Assembly: GCA_963971425.1 (NCBI GenBank)
Contig: OZ020515.1
Location: 8,448,291-8,512,290, forward strand
Reading direction: 5' to 3'
Length of the DNA: 64,000 nt
DNA from: Bryoerythrophyllum caledonicum
Taxonomy: Eukaryota > Streptophyta > Bryopsida > Pottiales > Pottiaceae
Shown: positions 1-11,617 of the stretch, piece after piece
How positions within the stretch are numbered: position 1 is the first letter of the stretch
Layout: each line of letters starts with the position of its first letter
Position numbers and translations under genes: made by a program
The notes under the pieces: model-generated
Seen by the model: the letters and a program-made list of their open reading frames with translations, nothing else
Told to the model about the DNA's origin: nothing
The model's database searches: none

Positions 1-98
1 TCATGATAGCCTTCATAATTCACATTTAGGCCATCCATCATCACTAAGGATCATGATAGCCTTCATAATTCACACATAGGCCATCCATCATCACTAAG
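1..98. repeat. 50-bp tandem duplication
   Basis: Two head-to-tail copies of a 50-bp unit beginning TCATGATAGCC (starts at 1 and 51) differ at only a few positions. The array may continue to the left of the window. Confidence 0.9.
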
Positions 99-678
99 AT
101 TGTGATTTCTTATTTGTAAAGTATATCGTCATTCTCTAATATAGTTATGCTTTGAGTTATTATATCCTAATAGATTTTTAATTTTTTTCATGATTCGTAC
201 CTCACTTATAAAGCGTTTAGAGACAAACGTGTAGTTCTAATTATTCTACAATCTCTAACCAAGTGTGTCTAATGACATAAGCTACTCTACCCAAATGGCA
301 TATGCTACTCAAGTCCAAATAAATTAAGTTGGTTAGTCTATGTCACATCATGATTATTATTATTTTCAAATAAATAATACTCTCTAATTGTGCTGTATGC
401 ATTGATTGATTTTTGTTTTATTTTTATTTTTAATGCAGGATGATTATTCTTGTTAATCTTATTGATAAAGATCAATTTATATTGATAGTGTTAAAAACTA
501 TGTTTCAATAAAATATTTATCACACTTTCAGTATATAGTTGATGTAGGTGGCATTAAGATTGATGATTGATGTAGTGGTCATCCACATGATTTATTTGAA
601 AAGGCTCTATATAAGCTTGAATTTTAGGAACTAATGTGTGCTTACAACATTGAGGATATCCATGACAATAGCTCAATG
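99..678. other. AT-rich intergenic DNA, no gene seen
   Basis: Strongly AT-rich sequence without a long open frame, splice-bounded exon or recognisable repeat boundary. Confidence 0.6.
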
Positions 679-813
679 TCTACTCGAGAGAGGGAGGGAG
701 TAGTCCATACTATTAACCTATGTCTGGTGGACATAGGCCGAGTGGTGGAATAAGTAGACACTTTATTCACGTCAGCCTCTTCGGAGACCCAAATTCTTTT
801 TCTTTCGGCAATA
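679..813 (+). mobile_element. SINE-like element, copy S1
   Basis: Matches the window's recurrent SINE-like consensus: a purine-rich head (CTACTCGAGAGAGGG), GTCTGGTGGACATAGG, AGTGGTGGAA, GACACTTTATTCACG, and a tail CTTCGGAGACC followed by a degenerate TTC tract. Other copies lie at 5249, 18578, 23805, 40051, 40283, 41318 and 43742. It has no coding capacity. TAGGCCGAGTGG resembles a Pol III A box, but a convincing B box is not visible, so the parental RNA is unknown. Confidence 0.7.
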
Positions 814-1676
814 GCTTTATCGAACACCTTGCAGAGAGTAAAATTTAAGTATGGCATTACCTAAGTCTATCTACAATAATCTATCATAATCTCTTTGCTA
901 CACATGGAATCATTTTGCTTGAGTCGACGTGCCCAATTATACAAATTTGATTGTAATTCTTTTATGTACTTTTCTTATTCATATATCATCAATATAGGAA
1001 AAACTTATTTCTTTTCATTATCTTATACATCAAAATGTGATGCATAAATAATTCGATTTATTAACAAACAATATAATAGTATTCATTTCATTAATTGATT
1101 TTTTTCATTTCTTTCAATGAACTTGGTCCTTCTCATTTTACTGCTTTTACATTGATTGTGTCAAGTCCAAAGCAAAGGCCTTTTGGTATTATTAAAAAAA
1201 ATTGAAAGGAAAAGGAATAAGAGGGGGGAAATGGCAAAAGTCCCCCAAAGGCAAAGGGTCCCTTAGGGATAAAAGCAAATGATTGCTATCTTCACAGTTT
1301 TAAATCATATAAAAATAACAAATTCTATAATTGTATTTCTAGATGGATAATCACAGGAATAAACAAAAGTTATTCTATTAATTTATACTAAGCGCTACAT
1401 ACTTGGAGCGGCACAAGATTCTAATCAATCAGAGCATGTTATTTTCTCACTTTCCCACTGTTTGCCATGTCTTCTCATCAGCGCAGAACCTAATTTTTTT
1501 ATTGTCCTCATCCCATCTAATATTAACCCTCACATTTTTTTCATTTTTGATGACTATCCATACGATCAGAATTCTCAAAAAAAAATTACACATCATCTCA
1601 TATTGAAGGTTGTAAGAAGATCCTATCCCTAAACTATAAGAAGATCCTATCTCTAAATTATGAAAAAGATCTTATC
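814..1676. other. AT-rich intergenic DNA
   Basis: No gene evident. Near 1200-1265 there is a purine-rich patch. Fragments similar to the TTAA element family B (AGAAGATCCTATC) begin near 1615. Confidence 0.5.
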
Positions 1677-2204
1677 TCTAAAGGGCCAAGCCTTTAGAAG
1701 AATTGCTATTCCATTGATTGGTAACCGCCAAGATGAATGTTTTCATATGTAATCGTAGGATCTTCTCCTAAACTTACATGAGATGATGTGGAAAAACGTC
1801 AGTGAATTTTGACTGCACGTATTGAAAGATAATTGCAAATCAAAGCAAAAAAAAAAATGAGACATTCGCCCTATAGGGGTTAACTCCTAGAGGCCCAATG
1901 TCCTATTTTCCCCACTTTGATTGTAATTATCTTCAATCCATACGGTCAAAATTCACAAACGTTTTTCCACATCATCTCATATAAGTTTAGGAGAAGATCC
2001 TACGATAACATCCTAAAAACCTTCATCTCGGAGGTTTTAATTAGTGGAATAAAGATTCTCTTAAAGCCTTGGCCCTTCAAGGATAAGATCTTCTTTGAAC
2101 CTTCAATGTGAGACAATGTGTAAAATCATTTTGATCATTCGGATGGAAAGAAAACTGCAATCAAAGTAACCCCCCCAAATAGACATTTGGCCTTTACTGG
2201 TTAA
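1677..2204. mobile_element. Family B TTAA elements, inverted pair
   Basis: One family B copy (about 1677-1879) is followed across a shared TTAA (1880-1883) by an inverted, rearranged copy ending at TTAA 2201-2204. The inverted match includes the segment around GTAGGATCTTCTCC at about 1756 and its complement near 1990, and the ACATGAGATGATGTGG segment. The family recurs at 3288, 19975 and 21843. Confidence 0.7.
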
Positions 2205-2362
2205 CTCACTTTAGACACAAACAAAAAGCCTATGGTGGTATGGTTGATTGTCCTCCCCCTTATACAATGATAATAATATTTAGTGTAAGCTACACTAATT
2301 AATGTACACATGCTATAACTTTTTATTTTTTATGCAATTCTTTTACCAACTATGGTCACGAA

Positions 2363-2738
2363 GGTACCGTAGGTGAAGGGCACCTTCAGCTATAATTAAT
2401 TCAAAAAAGGCATGCCGAATTATTTGGGAAATTATTGAGTGAAAATGTCGATATTGAAGAAAATATTAATATACAAAATCTTTAGACTCCAAGGACATCA
2501 ATGGGGAGTTATGGCTTGGAAAGCCTTGATTCTTGGAAGTGTGTGTAAAAGAAGTGCCAGGAGGAAGCTTGAGGTCTTAGGTTCAATCCCCTTGGCCGTC
2601 AAAATAGGCTAATTATAGTAATCTGTGAACTCATGCCGGAATGTGCTAAAATTTCTTTTAGAAAGCCAAACCCAATTTTTTGACATTAATTAATTATTCG
2701 GCGTCCGAGTGCCGAAGGTGCCCTTCACCTACGGTACC
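2363..2738 (+). mobile_element. TIR element T1 with internal tRNA-like B box
   Basis: The ends are near-perfect inverted repeats: GGTACCGTAGGTGAAGGG at 2363 and its complement ending at 2738. Inside is GGTTCAATCCC (about 2579), an excellent Pol III B box, about 65 bp after TGGCTTGGAAAG, a weaker A-box-like stretch. A second copy with the same architecture lies at 51225-51595. Sequence on both sides (2255-2362 and 2739-2830) is AT-rich with matching TTTAGTGTAA/CAGTGTAG motifs, so T1 may have landed inside an older foldback element. Confidence 0.75.
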
Positions 2739-3283
2739 CCGCACTTATAAAATATTAACCTAGGGTGAAAACTTATAGACTTTCAAAAAAGTTAGTGTGG
2801 AAAACACTTAATATCAGTGTAGTGAACTTTTGATGACGTCACATGTCCAACAATGTGGGTTATCCAAAGAGTGCAGTGCGGCGGATAAAGTAACAAAAGT
2901 GACAAAAGTGAGATTCCGTTGGGGTTGTGTTTGAAGTTTGTTTGGAAAGCGTTGGATCAGACTTTTGCATTCATGAGAGCCACATGTTTGGTGATTAGTG
3001 AGTGGCGCAGATTAGTGAGTGGTGGGCCTTTAATTAGCCTTGGATTAGTACGTAGGAGTGACTAAGCTTAGACCAACTTAAAGTGTCTGAGGCTTGTCTG
3101 TAATGGAATGAGAATTTTCTCAAGAGGCGGCCTCAGAATTTAGGGCTTTTGTCACAGTAACTGAACTTGCTGAGGCTGCTGCCGAACTTTCATCCAAATG
3201 GATGTGGATGTAACGGATGATACTTCTTGTATTTGCCACCGTAGAGAATACATCGTATGTTGTACGAATTATTAGCGTAACCC
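2739..3283. other. Intergenic DNA, no gene seen
   Basis: No long open frame and no repeat boundary apart from the possible foldback remnant next to T1. A mixed-composition patch at 2900-3230 is unexplained. Confidence 0.5.
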
Positions 3284-3287
3284 TTAA

Positions 3288-3483
3288 CACCTAAAGGATC
3301 AAGGCATTTTAGAGGAATCTCTACTCTGTTGATTAATAGCTTCCAAGATGAGAGTGTAACTGTAGAATCTTCTTCTAAATTTATATGAGATGTTGTGGTG
3401 AAAATTTTGTAAATTTGACCGTATGGATTAAAAGATAATTGTAGTCACAGTGAATTTTTTTGGATACACTTGGTCCCTAGGGG
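3288..3483 (+). mobile_element. Family B TTAA element, copy B2
   Basis: Starts after TTAA (3284-3287) with CACCTAAAGGATCAAGG and ends with CCTAGGGG before TTGA (3484-3487). The interior shares TAGAGGAATC, TTGATTAA, CCAAGATGA and ATGAGATG with copies at 19975 and 21843. Its right flank is also the left flank of family A copy A1. Confidence 0.8.
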
Positions 3484-3487
3484 TTGA

Positions 3488-3686
3488 ACGTCAGTTGGGA
3501 ACACGTATTTTACTTTGTAGTATATAAAAAATGAATTTAAGTTTAGCAAGGCTTACACTTTTGGAGTGAAGATTCTTCATCTCTCATTTGGAGGTTATTT
3601 GAATATTTGAACCTTATTATGTTCAAATACGACACCGTACATGTAGATTACTTTGACCACGAGGGGCTTGTTCTAAAGTTTAAGGG
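3488..3686 (+). mobile_element. Family A TTAA element, copy A1
   Basis: Short non-autonomous element of the most frequent family here. Consensus order: ACGTCAG, TATTTTACTTTGTAG, AGCAAGACTTACACC, TGAAGATTCTTCA, CATCTTTCATTTGGAGG, TCATGTTCAAATACGA, CACCATACATGTAGA, TGGCCAC, GACGTTTAAGGG. Ends are CCCTTAAACGTCA-type inverted repeats. It abuts B2. Confidence 0.8.
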
Positions 3687-5236
3687 TTCATGCCTACTCT
3701 TAGAGATAGACTCTATGTAGTCTAATCATGAGATTATATTGATATTGGTTGACTCAATATCTTTTTCTCCTAAACATAAAATAAGTTACAGTTATTTTAT
3801 CATACACTAAACTAGCAATGTGGGATGTTATTTGTGTTTGTGTACTTCTACACTCATTCATAGTTTTTAGATTTGATTTCTCCTTTCATTCATTTGCTAC
3901 CATTCCCATCCAATTCTTAAAAGGCAAAGACTATGTTTCACCAAAACGTCTCCAAAACCTCTCTAAGAAAGACGTCGCAAGATTAATTGAAATAACGTTT
4001 TATTATTTTCAACCCGAGGAACTTCAAGTTAACTAATACAAGAAGACACTTTAAACTTCATTTAAAATTTGATCGCACAGACTGTAAAATACATGCATTT
4101 GAAGAGTGCAACATGGTTATTTCTTCCTAGGGAGGATAGGATCAATGTACTCTGACTCAAGATAATGGCATTTTGTGCCATACACATTGCCTACTATTTA
4201 TGGATATATGTAATACCTTGTGTTAGGTCATTGTATGCCAAAAATCACAAGTAATGGAGGTGTTTAGGATGAGAGATGGACTTGCAATGATTGACGCTAC
4301 AGAAGTAGTCATTCACTCACAAAGCAATTTTATTTTTGAAATAAAAAGGTAATTTTTTACTTTTCAAACCAACCAATAGATAGAATTATTATTTATTCTA
4401 TAAGAAATAATAATTATATCTATTCTATCTTAGGAGAAAAATAAAATACGAATAAAATCATATTCTTAATTTCTACGGGTTTTTAAGTTAAAATAACAAG
4501 GATTTCCAAGAATCTTCTTTAGTTGCTATCTGCTTAAAAATGTGCATTGCTCGGCTTTGAAATAGTACTACATTATTCAACCCTACAATATCTTGTCCCC
4601 CCTCCCTAAGAAATCACTTTGGGCAACATAATTTTTGCAAGAACTTCAAGTCAATATTTTTAGATGTTATTTGATTAATATCCTTGTAGTTTTTAATATT
4701 TTGAGAGACATTGAATCCTTCATGAATCAAAACTAGACTCCACTTCTACGTATTAAAAGAATAAATATACTAAAATAAAATCATCATGCTATTCAAGAGT
4801 GTATAAGTCATATCAAAACACTTCCTTCAATAAACAAAAATTGAATAAAAAATACACTATCACAAATTACAACTCAAAAGAATAAAATATGAAAGTCAAA
4901 CAAAGATGCTAGAAGTTTTATGTAAATACAATAAATTTTTCATTTAAAATTTACTATACAAACCTACTATACGTGAGGATTTTGTTGGTTTTTATAAAAA
5001 AAAAAGCCCACTTTATACATGGAAGAAATCAAGTACCTTAAAAAATTGAAGAAAGAAAGTCAATGACATAAAAATTTCTAAAGTAGTTGAGAATTTGACT
5101 ATAAGTTTGGTTGTGCAGTAATGATGGTCTTTCCATTGTACACATCTTTAATAACTTTAGTGGTCTTCATGCCTTGTAGTATGAAATGACAACTAAAGTT
5201 TGATGTCAAATAAGCAAATGATAACTTTTATAAATA
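3687..5236. other. AT-rich intergenic DNA, nothing recognised
   Basis: About 1.5 kb of AT-rich DNA. The only open frame (3818-4036) lacks coding character or splice support. Confidence 0.6.
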
Positions 5237-5248
5237 TCTCATCAATGA

Positions 5249-5388
5249 GAGAGGGAAGTAGTTCTAGCTCACTAATTCCTTGTCCTGTGGGCATGGTCTT
5301 AGTAGTGGAACGGACAGACACTTTATTCACGCCGGCCTCCTTCGGAGACCGGCGTTCTTCTTCTTCTTCTTCTTCTTCTTCTTCTTCT
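5249..5388 (+). mobile_element. SINE-like element, copy S2, with TTC tail
   Basis: Best-preserved copy. The 12-bp direct repeat TCTCATCAATGA occurs immediately before (5237-5248) and immediately after (5389-5400) the element, a clear target-site duplication. The body ends CTTCGGAGACCGGCG and runs into about eleven TTC units that form the 3' tail. The duplication shows the whole unit, including the TTC tract, inserted as one piece, as expected of retroposition. Confidence 0.88.
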
Positions 5389-5400
5389 TCTCATCAATGA

Positions 5401-5914
5401 ACACATGTGAAGCCACATGGCAATGGATCAAATCTTGGTAAAGCAACGTCGTAATCTCCACGCGTTGTTTCCAAGAAAGTACTGAGATTGCCAGATACAA
5501 GACCAACGTTACCAACAAACATAGGACTACCCATACGCCGTTAGTGGGTACGTCAAAGAATCGTCTCATAGACACTCACGAGGAGTACTGCTGGCCCGTC
5601 GGGAACAACAAAGGCCCTCCTTTCCTTATTTTAAAACTACCAACGTATAGCGCTAGAGTTGTCAAAAACGACTCACCAAGAAAATAGTACCAAAAAGAAG
5701 AAACAACTAACACAACAAAACTAGAATTGTGTAAATTGTCTTATTTCTTCTTACAATATCCACATGAAGCCGTTTTCCATGTTTTAAAAATCCATAACTC
5801 AACATGTCAATCATCTGAGGAAAAAAAGAAATAAAACTCCTAAAAAACAAATAAAACTCCTCATCAAAGAAAGAACCCAAAACGCGCCAACCGTAATTGA
5901 CCAGCGTACGACCC
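5401..5914. other. Intergenic DNA upstream of the first gene
   Basis: Mixed composition and no gene model. May contain distal promoter sequence of the gene at 6926. Confidence 0.4.
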
Positions 5915-6045
5915 GTACGAATACGAAGCCACTCTACGAATACTAAGCTACTCTACGAATACGAAGACGCGGTACGAATACGAAGCCACTCTACGAATAC
6001 TAAGCTACTCTACGAATACGAAGACGCGGTACGAATACGAAGCAC
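5915..6045. repeat. 57-bp minisatellite
   Basis: Period of exactly 57 bp: GTACGAATACGAAG at 5915, 5972 and 6029. Each unit is itself built from degenerate TACGAATACGAAG-like submotifs. It lies upstream of the gene starting at 6926. Confidence 0.92.
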
Positions 6046-6104
6046 ATCCACGATCACGAGGGAAAGATCGTCCCTCGCACGTCGTGACCTCCGCACGCCA
6101 TCCG

Positions 6105-6262
6105 CACTCTTCATCCATCCACCACTTCATCCATCCACCACCTCATCCATCCACCCGATCCGATATGCTTACAAAAATCGGATCCTCATCCAATAATATA
6201 TCATCCATCCGTCCACCCGATCCGATATGCTTACAAATCGAATCCTCATCCATCCAGAGCTC
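6105..6262. repeat. CATCCATCCAC-rich repeat with about 60-bp duplication
   Basis: Multiple CATCCATCCACC motifs, and a duplicated segment CCACCCGATCCGATATGC (about 6151 and 6214) followed by CTTACAAA and CCTCATCCA. Probably 5' UTR or core promoter of the following gene. Confidence 0.8.
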
Positions 6263-6512
6263 ATCCACTCGCGGCTACCAGCAATGGCTACGAGGTTCCG
6301 GCGTGACCGATCCCAGCCTTTTTTTTTCCCCATTCAATTCCACGCACAACAAGCGCGTCGTCTCACCCTCGAGCACGAGCTTGAGCAGCGTCATCGCGTC
6401 GTGCTCCCTCACTCGCTCTTCCGCCGTCACCACAGGGTAACGCTTCTTCTTCTTCTTCTTCTTCTTCTTGTTGTTGGGACGCGTTTTCTGTTTCTTGGTG
6501 TTGTCGTGGAGC

Positions 6513-6516
<4 letters not shown>

Positions 6517-6552
<36 letters not shown>
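6517..6552. repeat. (GA)n microsatellite in leader intron
   Basis: About 18 GA units, shortly after a CTT tract at 6443-6469. Both fall inside the inferred leader intron of the gene at 6926. Confidence 0.95.
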
Positions 6553-6553
<1 letters not shown>

Positions 6554-6925
6554 GAGGAGGTGAGTGTGGGGAGGGATTTCGGTGCAAGAGGACGGTTGCT
6601 GAAGTGGGTCGTTGAGGTTTTGCTGATGTGGGAGATCGCAGGGTTAGGGTTCGAGGTTAGGTTATTTTGAGTCTTGGGGCTGGTGTTTACATGTTTTTTT
6701 TCTTCTTGTGTGCAGGATGTGCGTACCGCGTTATTTGGTTTGTATATAGACACGAGGCGGCGGCTGTACATTGAGGCACATCCGATTTTTGTACATTTTT
6801 TTTTTGGGTTGGGTTGTAAATGTGGTGAAGAGACGAAAGTAGTAAAGCTGGATCTTGCAAGGAACCTTGGGGGAGTCCAGCAGCTGGCTGGCGCTTGGAG
6901 TACTTCGTTGGAGACGCGTCCGGAC

Positions 6926-7862
6926 ATGGGCATGAGCGACATCAGGCGGCCCCTCTCGGGCTTCTCTTCCAACGAGGAGGAGGTCATCTGTCCCAAGCCC
7001 AGACGGCCCACCAACATCTCCTGTCCTGTCAACGACTTCATCAAACCTTCCAGACGGCGGAGAAGGTATGTTCTTATTACTAATATTTTTTTCTCTCTTT
7101 TTTCGTTCTCCTTATGTTTCCTGACGTGGTTTGATGTGTCGTGTGTGCAGTCAAGCTACTGTGAGGCCGGAAGGGGACGCAGTTTTTGAGTTACTTGACA
7201 TCTTCCTCAGCAAGGTAAATAGGATGCCTGTGAGTTTGTGGTTGTTTTTTTCTGGTAGAGCGTGCTATTCTCGTGTGGCTGCATCTTGTACTGGAAACGT
7301 TACCGAAATGGTGGTCGGTGACATGCTCGTTAAGCCACTAACAAATATAGGAGTTTCAGAATAACTTCTTTGTTCTTACTCCAGTTCCCTTTTTACTCTT
7401 TTCTTGATTACGGAATGAAACATTAGTAAAATGATGTATGTACAAGAGTGGGGTATCGCAACAACAGAATATAAGGTGTACGAGGTTACATGTGGATGTT
7501 TTGTTGTTTGTGTTAGTGTGCTGCATGGCTTACTTTCATTATGTGCTGCAGGCTAATTTTCTGGTGTGAGATTATATGTCTTTGTTTCTGACGCGAAGTG
7601 TTTTTTTGTGGTGCAGGGTGGCTGTGGAGACATGTCCAATTTTGGCTGTTCACCCCCATACTTCAGCGGCTCCCCGCCGAACCGCTCCGGCAACCCTCTG
7701 ATTCACGACGTGGAGTTTCTGCAGCAGAGAGCCCAGTCCGTGCTGTCGCATCACATCTCTTCTCGTGGACCAACTTCCTTTGGAGGTAATCCCATCGTGC
7801 GCGTGGAAGGTTTTGCCTCAGCTGGCCCCGACACCCGTTCCCGTGTCTCCACTCTTGCGTGA
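6926..7862 (+). CDS. Plant-specific uncharacterised protein (SPPxFxGSPPxR motif family), 149 aa
   Basis: Four-exon model. A leader intron (about 6437-6715) ends in a strong polypyrimidine-GCAG acceptor. Coding exons are 6926-7065, 7151-7214 and 7617-7862; the splices (AAG/GTATGT, GCAG, AAG/GTAAAT, TGCAG) keep the frame to TGA at 7860. The protein has an early ICPKPRR motif, a basic run SRRRR, an acidic/hydrophobic [10 protein letters not shown] helix, then [18 protein letters not shown] and a serine-rich tail. From memory this combination (PKPRR, ELLDI-L, SPPFF-GSPPSR-NPL) is that of a small plant-only family that includes Arabidopsis At5g16110 and At3g02555. No biochemical role is known to me. 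No signal peptide or membrane segment is visible. The start could be Met 6926 or Met 6932. An ATG at 6285 in the leader opens an unrelated frame and could act as an upstream ORF. Confidence 0.85.
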
Positions 7863-8429
7863 CCTCGACTTGGACCCCTGCTGGAGATGAGCTGCAGGAG
7901 GAGGAGGAGAAGAAGAAGAAGAAGAGAGTGTAATTTGGAGGAAGAAGGAGATGTGATGATGAATTTTGGTGAGATATTCCAAACGCAAGCAGCCGAGACA
8001 AGGTACAGTGAGGACTGATGAAGAAGAGGTGGTTTCATAAATACGTTTTCTCCAGCCGTTGTTTAAATTCCCGGGAAAAAGGCTGAGTACTGTTTTTATT
8101 TGAGAGTTTTTGAACCTCCTTGTACACATGATGATGATGGAGCAGAGAAGACACATGATGATTTAGAGGAAACGAGCAAAGTATGCAACGGGAGGGAGGT
8201 CTTTGAAGTGGTAACATCTCTTTGCATATCCTAATTTTTGGGTGGTTATTTTCCTCGAAAGAGAGACAGAGAGTGAGAGTACATGAGTTTCCCATTTTAT
8301 TTTTGACGGCCTTTAGTCTTGTACAGATATGTGAACCTGTAATCTTACTGTAACCGTTCGCCAATCAGATGTTTCTGTAATTTACGAGCTCGCCTGCCGA
8401 GCTCCAGCTTGTACCACAACATTTGTGAA

Positions 8430-8435
8430 AATAAA
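8430..8435 (+). terminator. Poly(A) signal AATAAA
   Basis: Canonical AATAAA about 570 bp after the stop codon of the gene at 6926-7862, in AT-richer sequence. It fits the 3' end of that gene. Confidence 0.55.
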
Positions 8436-8459
8436 GTGTCCACTACATTTTTATACATG

Positions 8460-10171
8460 ATGTTTGTGTATGTCGGTTGCTTTTCCTTTCTCATCTTCAT
8501 CATGAATTGGCTTCAACACCATTGAATGCACTCAAAAGTGTGTGTTCTCATTGGATTACACAAACTTTTTGCGTAGCTCTGAGGATACTAGAGCATCATC
8601 ATCCTCTCACATGAATACGCTTGTGCACTACTGACCCGTGCCTCTAATGATGGAATTGCGGCCAATTGGAGTGTAGTACTGCTTCAGGAGGACTGGTTGA
8701 CAATCATGTACTACATCCATCACCCACTTTGTACCAAGCCCAGGGTCCTATCCAAACTTCAGAAAGCATGTAACGCATCCAAAAGCAATCTTAACCTGGC
8801 TATTGAACTCATATTTCTACTTGAAACTCCCACACCACACAACATCATGACGAGGGCAAAATAACAAACATGGTGTCCATGACTTTCCTTTACACAAGCA
8901 AAACCTGTAACGGCATTCAAGGTGATCATATACACCACACAAGATCAATCGATTCATGAGAGAGCACCAAATTTTACTTGAAAAACAGGAACCTGTATCC
9001 AGCGATTTCACAACTTGGTAAAACATGAGCACACTCATAATCTCATAATCCTGCCTTCCTAACTCGCTTCCCGGGGAGATGCACAACATGGTGGTGCTGG
9101 TCAAGCATCGTCAATAATCCAGACTCCTCCTGACAGCAAAGAAAGAACACCAACGCATTTACTTCGTGCAATCAGGGGAGAAGGACAGAGCCTGGCACAA
9201 TGGAACCAACCACCGCTTCCACCACAGTAACTTCATGTGTGCTCCATCCATCACGTGCCATCACGCATATCTACTCAAGAAACCAACATGTACAAATCAA
9301 CACCACAAAATACACCTATTCATCTGTCTCTTCGCTCAGAACCAACAAAAACAGTACACAAAAACAAGCTGTAACACATCCTCAGCGATCACTGGACAGT
9401 ACAGGAAATACGTGCTTTCTCCATATGAGAGGGCTGTTTCCCATGTGATCTTGTGCTCTGCCCCAGGTCTAAGATGTAACGGTCCACCCTGTGAATCTTC
9501 AACCACTAGATCTGGAGCAGAAGCAGAAGACCCGCATGGAACAACTATCCAAACGTCCTAGAGCCTCAAAACAAACAGTAAATGGTTTCCAAAGGACATG
9601 ACAGCTTAAAATCCCAAACCTGAATCATCGCAACAAAACCAACAGAATCAGCCATCGTAAATATTCACATGGTTATGGATTCAGATGAGAACAAAAAAAA
9701 AACCACGCCGAGTGTTTTTTATTGACGTGTTTTTGATTGCTTGAAAGGCCCTAACAAACTTGGAATATATAGAAACAGATTCGCACCTATGCGCTATGTG
9801 CCGTCCTCACCGTCTGATGTCCACCAGCCCACATCACACTCGTGTCACATTCTAAGAAAGAAAAAAGACCAAGAGGAGATTACATACGAGAAGCATAGCA
9901 GAAAGAGTAGAGTTATTTGTGAAGTTACCCGAAGTCACCAATGACGGCTAAACTATTTGGTTGACTTGAGTTTAGATCTTCACTCTTAAAGATGGCTAAA
10001 ACTACGTGGGTTTCGAGACCAAGCCCTTTCAAACTTCATTGAAAACCCTATTAGGTTAAAAAGGTTCTCACAGAAGGGGGAGAACACTTGACAGAGTCTT
10101 AGCTGGAGAAAAAATCAGTCTAGAAGATGCACCACAGGCGAAATGGCAGCAATCAGTTGGTGAGAATACCA
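8460..10171. other. Intergenic DNA and probable 3' UTR of the NFD6-like gene
   Basis: No convincing protein-coding exon. The composition is less AT-rich than the repeat deserts. On the minus strand, an acceptor-like CTCTAG near 9560 could start an alternative last exon for the NFD6-like gene, a splice pattern I believe occurs in that family, but I could not confirm it. Confidence 0.45.
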
Positions 10172-10608
10172 TCAGGAAATATCCATGTGCGTACCCTGGA
10201 GGAGGGCGCCGGCCGACGCGCGCAGCTGCGACACCATCCGCGCTGACGCTGTCGCATTGTGCAAAGGCAGCAGGGACTGAATCATGGCCACCTCTCCAGG
10301 CAACCTAACCGAAACACCATAAGCAACACAGTTCACAGCATCATTTGCATCACTATTCATCAACGACAGCAGCGTCTACAACATCCTATGCAAATGTAAA
10401 GATCCAAACCACATCCTATGCATGTGCGAGGAAACCTAAACCCTACACACCTTCTTCCAAAGAAAGCTCCCGGTCTTTCCATCCCAAACGACTTGGGCGA
10501 GGCAGCAGATCGCGGCGCGGCTGCAGCGCCTCTCGCAGCAGCTTCACCTCCCTTGGTTCCACGGAACCGCCCCGCCGCTCTTGCGCTCTGCACGAACGAC
10601 CTCGCCAT
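10172..10608 (-). CDS. NFD6: NFD6-like mitochondrial protein, 96 aa
   Basis: Two exons on the minus strand: 10608-10451 and 10304-10172. The junction is AAG/GTGTGT at 10450 and TTAG at 10305, joined in phase 2. The N-terminus (MARSFVQSARAAGRF) is rich in Arg, Ala and Ser without acids, as in a mitochondrial presequence. It is followed by an Ala-rich stretch and, after the splice, by RLPGEVAMIQSLLPLHNATASA. The SLLPxHxATASA block is the hallmark of the plant NUCLEAR FUSION DEFECTIVE 6 family, small mitochondrial proteins linked in Arabidopsis to nuclear fusion during gametophyte development. Length fits the family (roughly 80-110 aa). If the AGG/GTACGC site near 10192 is used as a donor, the last six residues would be replaced by another exon. 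The gene is divergent from the acyl carrier protein gene. Confidence 0.82.
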
Positions 10609-11617
10609 GTGCCTGCTCACACCCGCCATCGCTACAATCCTCACTCTCACTTTCAGATTCTACACCTTCTTCGTTTGCATTCGAGGTTGAACTCCAGGAA
10701 TCAGCCTCGAGATGTGGATTTGGAAGAAGGGCATGTAGGGCGTTTGGAGAATGAGGGATGGATGAGACATTCAGGCGTCCATAAACCCTGTCTAGGGTTT
10801 CACGGAAGCGCCAGTTTCTTCACTGATCGGTGCCGCTGCTGTTGCGTCCTGTAAGCCCATTCATGTTCTCCTTCTCTTGCTGCTGTGGATATCTGGTTCT
10901 CTGAAGGTGGAGCTCTGTTTTTCTTGAGGTGGAGGTCGTTTCTTGTCGATTTGGAGGGTTTACAGTTGGTTCTTCGTTGATCGTTGTAGGTTTGCGGGAT
11001 TTGAACCCTGTTCTGGAGTTGGATTTTTCTTGGATGCAATTTTATTGTCTGTTTCCTTCGCATTCTTTGTGGTTTTGCGTGGAATTTTGGTTGTGGGTTA
11101 GGGTTTTAAGGTTTTGTTTTCACCTTTGATCGCATTAGGGTTTCTACTGTTGTACCTTTGTGTTCTAGGGTTTGTTTCAATTTGATAGTCTGGTTATTGT
11201 GAAGTGATTCTGTGTTTTCTTCTGTTGATGGTTTTGTTTTTTCTTTGATGCCATTTTGATTGTCTGTTTGTTGTGATGTGTTTTCGAGGTTGTTTCTGCT
11301 TGAAACTTGTTTCAGGGTTTGGTTGCAATTTGAGTGTGTTATTTTCTGTTGGTTTTCTTTGACGCTATTCGAATGTCTTTTCGTTGTAATGCAATTTGGA
11401 GTTTTGGACTTTATATTCTAGGATTTCAATTTTTCCGTTGGACTGAGGTGAATATTGCTCTAGGGTTCGGGTTTCCCCTGATTGCCAATTCTTCATTGTA
11501 GAGGTTTTATGCTCTGTTAAACCTTGTTCTAGGATGTGGTTTGTCCTCTTTGTTGATGTGGATTCATGTGTGGCGATCTGGGGTTTAGGTTTTCCAGAAC
11601 GAGGAGGATCGATCAAA
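10609..11617. promoter_or_regulatory. Shared upstream region of two divergent mitochondrial-protein genes, with leader intron
   Basis: Only 1,009 bp separate the two start codons. For the plus-strand gene, a donor CCT/GTAAGC at 10851 and an acceptor TTTTCCAG ending at 11597 define a T-rich leader intron of 747 nt just 20 nt before the ATG. Several CTAGGGTTT / TAGGGTTT motifs (for example near 10793, 11099 and 11142) resemble plant teloboxes common near housekeeping promoters. The transcription starts, probably between 10620 and 10840, must lie close together. Confidence 0.6.

Noticed and set aside
6084-6670. Overlapping open frames upstream of the first gene
   Set aside because: The sequence is repeat- and microsatellite-driven, crosses a probable leader intron and has no domain. 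Only the exons from 6926 read coherently.
10345-10854. Plus-strand open frames opposite the NFD6-like gene
   Set aside because: They mirror the GC-rich minus-strand exon, which has a recognisable protein family and correct splice sites.
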